From Lentisphaeria bacterium UBA1724 (GTDB lineage: Bacteria > Verrucomicrobiota > Lentisphaeria > Oligosphaerales > Oligosphaeraceae): a DNA stretch of 6,970 nucleotides. Location: the NCBI GenBank assembly GCA_002315885.1, contig DCIO01000018.1, positions 1 through 6,970 of the forward strand, given 5' to 3'. A model generated the notes under the pieces. That model saw only the letters and a program-made list of their open reading frames with translations. It was not told the DNA's origin and made no database searches. A program made the translations under genes and the position numbers. Positions 5,053-6,970 of this stretch are shown one piece after another (positions within the stretch are counted from its first letter, which is position 1; every line of letters starts with the position of its first letter).

Positions 5053-6906
5053 ATGCGCCTCACGAAACCATTCTTCGCCTATCGCTCCTTCAACAAGGAG
5101 ACCGCCACCACCAAGCGATTCTATGATGCGGGCGTCCGTCAATTCTGCCTATTTCCCGCGAACACGGTAAATTCCCTAGGGCAGTATTACTCCGAGTATC
5201 CACCAAACTGGCTCTACTTCGATGTCTATGAATTCGAACACGTGGACCGGCAATTCAACGACCTGCTGGCGGTGGCCCCCGAGGCCCAGGTCATCATGAT
5301 GATCGACCTCAACTCTCCATACTGGCTAGTGCGTTCCCTGGCATGCTCCTACAATGTGGACAGCATGGGGGGCTTGGTCAACGCACTTACCTGTCAACGC
5401 TGGCGGGACGAGACACTGAAATACATGCAGGCGCTACTCTCCCATGTGGAAGAGGCCTTCCCTGGACGAGTCTGTGGATATGTGCTGGCGTGCGGTCAGA
5501 CGGACGAGTGGTTCGATATCTGCCATGGCAATGAAACCGACACCAAACGCGAGGCATACCGCAAATGGTGTCAGGAAAAAGGCCTCACGGTCTACGCATC
5601 CATCCCCACCTACGCCGAACGCGCACGGGGGGACGGCGACTACCAGCTGCGCTCCCCCGAAAAGGACCAGAATGCCCTCCAGTATGTGCGCTTCCTCAGT
5701 GACTGCGTAGCGGAGTCCATCTGTTTCTTCGCCAAAGAAGCTCGGAAGAGCATCCCAGACAGCACCAAACTGGGTTGTTTCTTCGGCTATATCTTGGAAT
5801 TGCGTTGGGCGACGCTAGTCCAAGGCGCGCATCTAGCTTACGAGAAGGTCTTTTCTTCTCCAGACCTGGATTTCTTCATCAGTCCAGGCGACTATTCCGA
5901 CCGCCCGATGGGCGGCGCCTCGGGTTACATGTCCCCCAACGGCACCCTCCACCAGAAGGACAAGAACTTCTTCTACGAGATTGACCACCGTACCCATACC
6001 GCCAATATGAAGATGACAAAGAACATCTCCCTGACATGGATGGACGCGTGGAAGAATGTGAAGGAGGATATCGCGGGACTCCGACGGGAATTCTGCCTGG
6101 CGCTCTTCCATGGCGCTTCCCTCTGGTGGTTTGACATGTGGGGCAAATTCTACGAGCCGCCCGAATTGCTCCAGGAAATCCAGAGCATGAAGGAAGTCTA
6201 CGAGCAATACGCCGATGTCAACCGCCAACCCGACGCGGAAGTCGCGGTCATCGTGGACCCAGAAAGCACCTTCTACATCACCGACCTCCCGGACGATACC
6301 ATCGCCACACATGTCTACCGCACCCTGATGGACAACCTCAACAAGCTGGGCGCGCCGTTCCGGACATACTCCTTCAATGACATCCCAACCATCACCAATT
6401 TGGATAAATTCAAGCTCGTTATCCTCCCCGCACTCTTCCAGGTGACACCCGAACGAAAGGCAATGCTGGGAAAATACCTCCTCAAGGACAACCGGACTAT
6501 CCTATGGACATACGCCGCAGGCATCAATGACGGCATCAAAGACACTCCCGACGCCATGAAAGAACTCACGGGATTCCCATACGGCACAACGGAATGCACA
6601 GAAAAAGAGATGGCAGGCTGGAAGAGTGCCTTCGCACCCACCAGCCAGGCACTGGCCCCCGAACACCTACGGAAACTCGCCGCAACCGCAGGTGTCCATC
6701 TCTTCATGGAAGCCCCCTGCCCCATCTGGGACGACGGGAAACTCATGATGGTTCATACCACCAAACCAGGACCACAGAAAATCACACTGAAAACCAACGC
6801 TACCGCAAAAATCCTCCTGGGACGGCAAGACGCCCTCACACAAGAGGGAAATACACTCTTCTACGATTTCAATCCTCCGGAAACGATTCTCCTAGAATTT
6901 TCGTAA
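5053..6906 (+). CDS. Glycoside hydrolase-like protein, clan GH-A / GH42-related, divergent
   Basis: The protein has 617 residues with no signal peptide, so it probably acts in the cytoplasm on imported oligosaccharides. The N-terminal two thirds (about 5-385) look like a (beta/alpha)8 barrel: FAYRSF, a YPPNWLYFDVYEFEHVD segment early, and MMIDLNSPYWL at 82-92. Candidate catalytic acids are Glu152 in GQTDEWFD (barrel strand 4 position, acid/base) and Glu309 in FFYEIDHRTH (nucleophile), followed by an aromatic GASLWWFDMWGKFY motif at 354-367. Residues about 395-510 resemble the Rossmann-like glutaminase-fold domain of GH42 beta-galactosidases (LVILPALFQVTPERKAML). The tail (about 545-617) is probably a small beta domain. 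The start is uncertain: ATG 5053 is the first ATG after an in-frame stop at 4993, but has no Shine-Dalgarno sequence; GTG 5023 and TTG 5005 are alternatives, and TTG 5005 lies inside the palindrome. Substrate unknown; beta-galactosidase activity is only a guess. Confidence 0.8.
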   Translation: MRLTKPFFAYRSFNKETATTKRFYDAGVRQFCLFPANTVNSLGQYYSEYPPNWLYFDVYEFEHVDRQFNDLLAVAPEAQVIMMIDLNSPYWLVRSLACSYNVDSMGGLVNALTCQRWRDETLKYMQALLSHVEEAFPGRVCGYVLACGQTDEWFDICHGNETDTKREAYRKWCQEKGLTVYASIPTYAERARGDGDYQLRSPEKDQNALQYVRFLSDCVAESICFFAKEARKSIPDSTKLGCFFGYILELRWATLVQGAHLAYEKVFSSPDLDFFISPGDYSDRPMGGASGYMSPNGTLHQKDKNFFYEIDHRTHTANMKMTKNISLTWMDAWKNVKEDIAGLRREFCLALFHGASLWWFDMWGKFYEPPELLQEIQSMKEVYEQYADVNRQPDAEVAVIVDPESTFYITDLPDDTIATHVYRTLMDNLNKLGAPFRTYSFNDIPTITNLDKFKLVILPALFQVTPERKAMLGKYLLKDNRTILWTYAAGINDGIKDTPDAMKELTGFPYGTTECTEKEMAGWKSAFAPTSQALAPEHLRKLAATAGVHLFMEAPCPIWDDGKLMMVHTTKPGPQKITLKTNATAKILLGRQDALTQEGNTLFYDFNPPETILLEFS

Positions 6907-6918
6907 TGCGGAATGCGG
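6905..6918. repeat. 7-bp tandem duplication AATGCGG x2
   Basis: Two exact adjacent copies (6905-6911, 6912-6918). The first overlaps the last two bases of the glycosidase stop codon. It is the first of three adjacent short tandem duplications after this gene. Confidence 0.6.
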
Positions 6919-6924
6919 GTGTGC

Positions 6925-6946
6925 CGCCGGCGAAACGCCGGCGAAA
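6925..6946. repeat. 11-bp tandem duplication CGCCGGCGAAA x2 forming a GC hairpin
   Basis: Two exact copies at 6925-6935 and 6936-6946. CGCCGGCG is its own reverse complement, so the two copies can pair as an 8-bp all-GC stem (6925-6932 with 6936-6943) around an AAA loop. This would be a strong RNA hairpin 18 bases after the stop codon. There is no U-run after it, so a terminator or 3'-end stabilising role is possible but not shown. Confidence 0.65.
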
Positions 6947-6970
6947 CTCTTAGGCAAGACTCTTAGGCAA
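6946..6970. repeat. 13-bp direct repeat ACTCTTAGGCAAG, second copy cut by window end
   Basis: The first copy is 6946-6958 and the second begins at 6959, with 12 of its 13 bases visible before the window ends. More copies may follow outside the window. Confidence 0.65.

Noticed and set aside
5833..6312. Open frame of 159 codons on the - strand
   Set aside because: It is antisense to the glycosidase core including the Glu309 region; an artefact of a GC-rich third codon position.
6315..6746. Open frame of 143 codons on the - strand
   Set aside because: It is antisense to the C-terminal half of the glycosidase with no family signature.
6594..6953. + strand frame running past the glycosidase into the repeats
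   Set aside because: It is an out-of-frame reading of the glycosidase end; its tail only translates the tandem repeats.
6905..6970. CRISPR array
   Set aside because: The repeats are 7-13 bp, of three different kinds and directly adjacent, with no spacers of regular length and no cas genes nearby.

Overview
This is a bacterial chromosomal window of roughly even GC content with dense coding. It holds five protein genes, no RNA gene, no transposase and no CRISPR array. The organism cannot be fixed from the sequence. The divergent clan GH-A-like glycosidase, the large cytoplasmic hybrid histidine kinase and the GC-rich intergenic repeats would suit a gut or anaerobic bacterium of the PVC group (Lentisphaerota, Kiritimatiellota or Verrucomicrobiota). 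That placement is inference with low confidence.

Layout: (1) From the left edge to 672 on the + strand runs a TtcA-type tRNA 2-thiocytidine synthase, cut at its 5' end by the window. (2) A short convergent gap (673-730) contains two small hairpins and a run of eight C. (3) Between 4860 and 731, three genes run on the - strand in the order hybrid histidine kinase, ADP-ribosyltransferase-domain protein, Cys-rich small protein. The gaps are 71 and about 21 bp, and each start has a good Shine-Dalgarno sequence, so co-transcription is plausible. (4) A 192-bp divergent gap (4861-5052) carries a perfect ATGCAA-N4-TTGCAT palindrome. (5) From 5053 to 6906 on the + strand is a 617-residue cytoplasmic glycoside-hydrolase-like protein. 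(6) The last 66 bp are three successive tandem duplications with a strong GC hairpin, the start of a repeat region that continues past the window.

The most interesting part is the central - strand cassette. The 567-residue protein has a complete R / STS / ExE set of the arginine-type mono-ADP-ribosyltransferase fold at its C-terminal end, behind a long helical N-terminal region and before a polyserine tail. The 103-residue protein directly downstream consists largely of two diverged copies of a four-cysteine module, CxxC...C[DE]xYxxxPxExI...C. This toxin-then-small-protein order suggests an effector with an immunity or accessory protein. The upstream hybrid kinase, which ends in a receiver domain with no output domain, may control it. 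The domain calls rest on visible motifs. The toxin/immunity pairing and its control by the kinase are inference.
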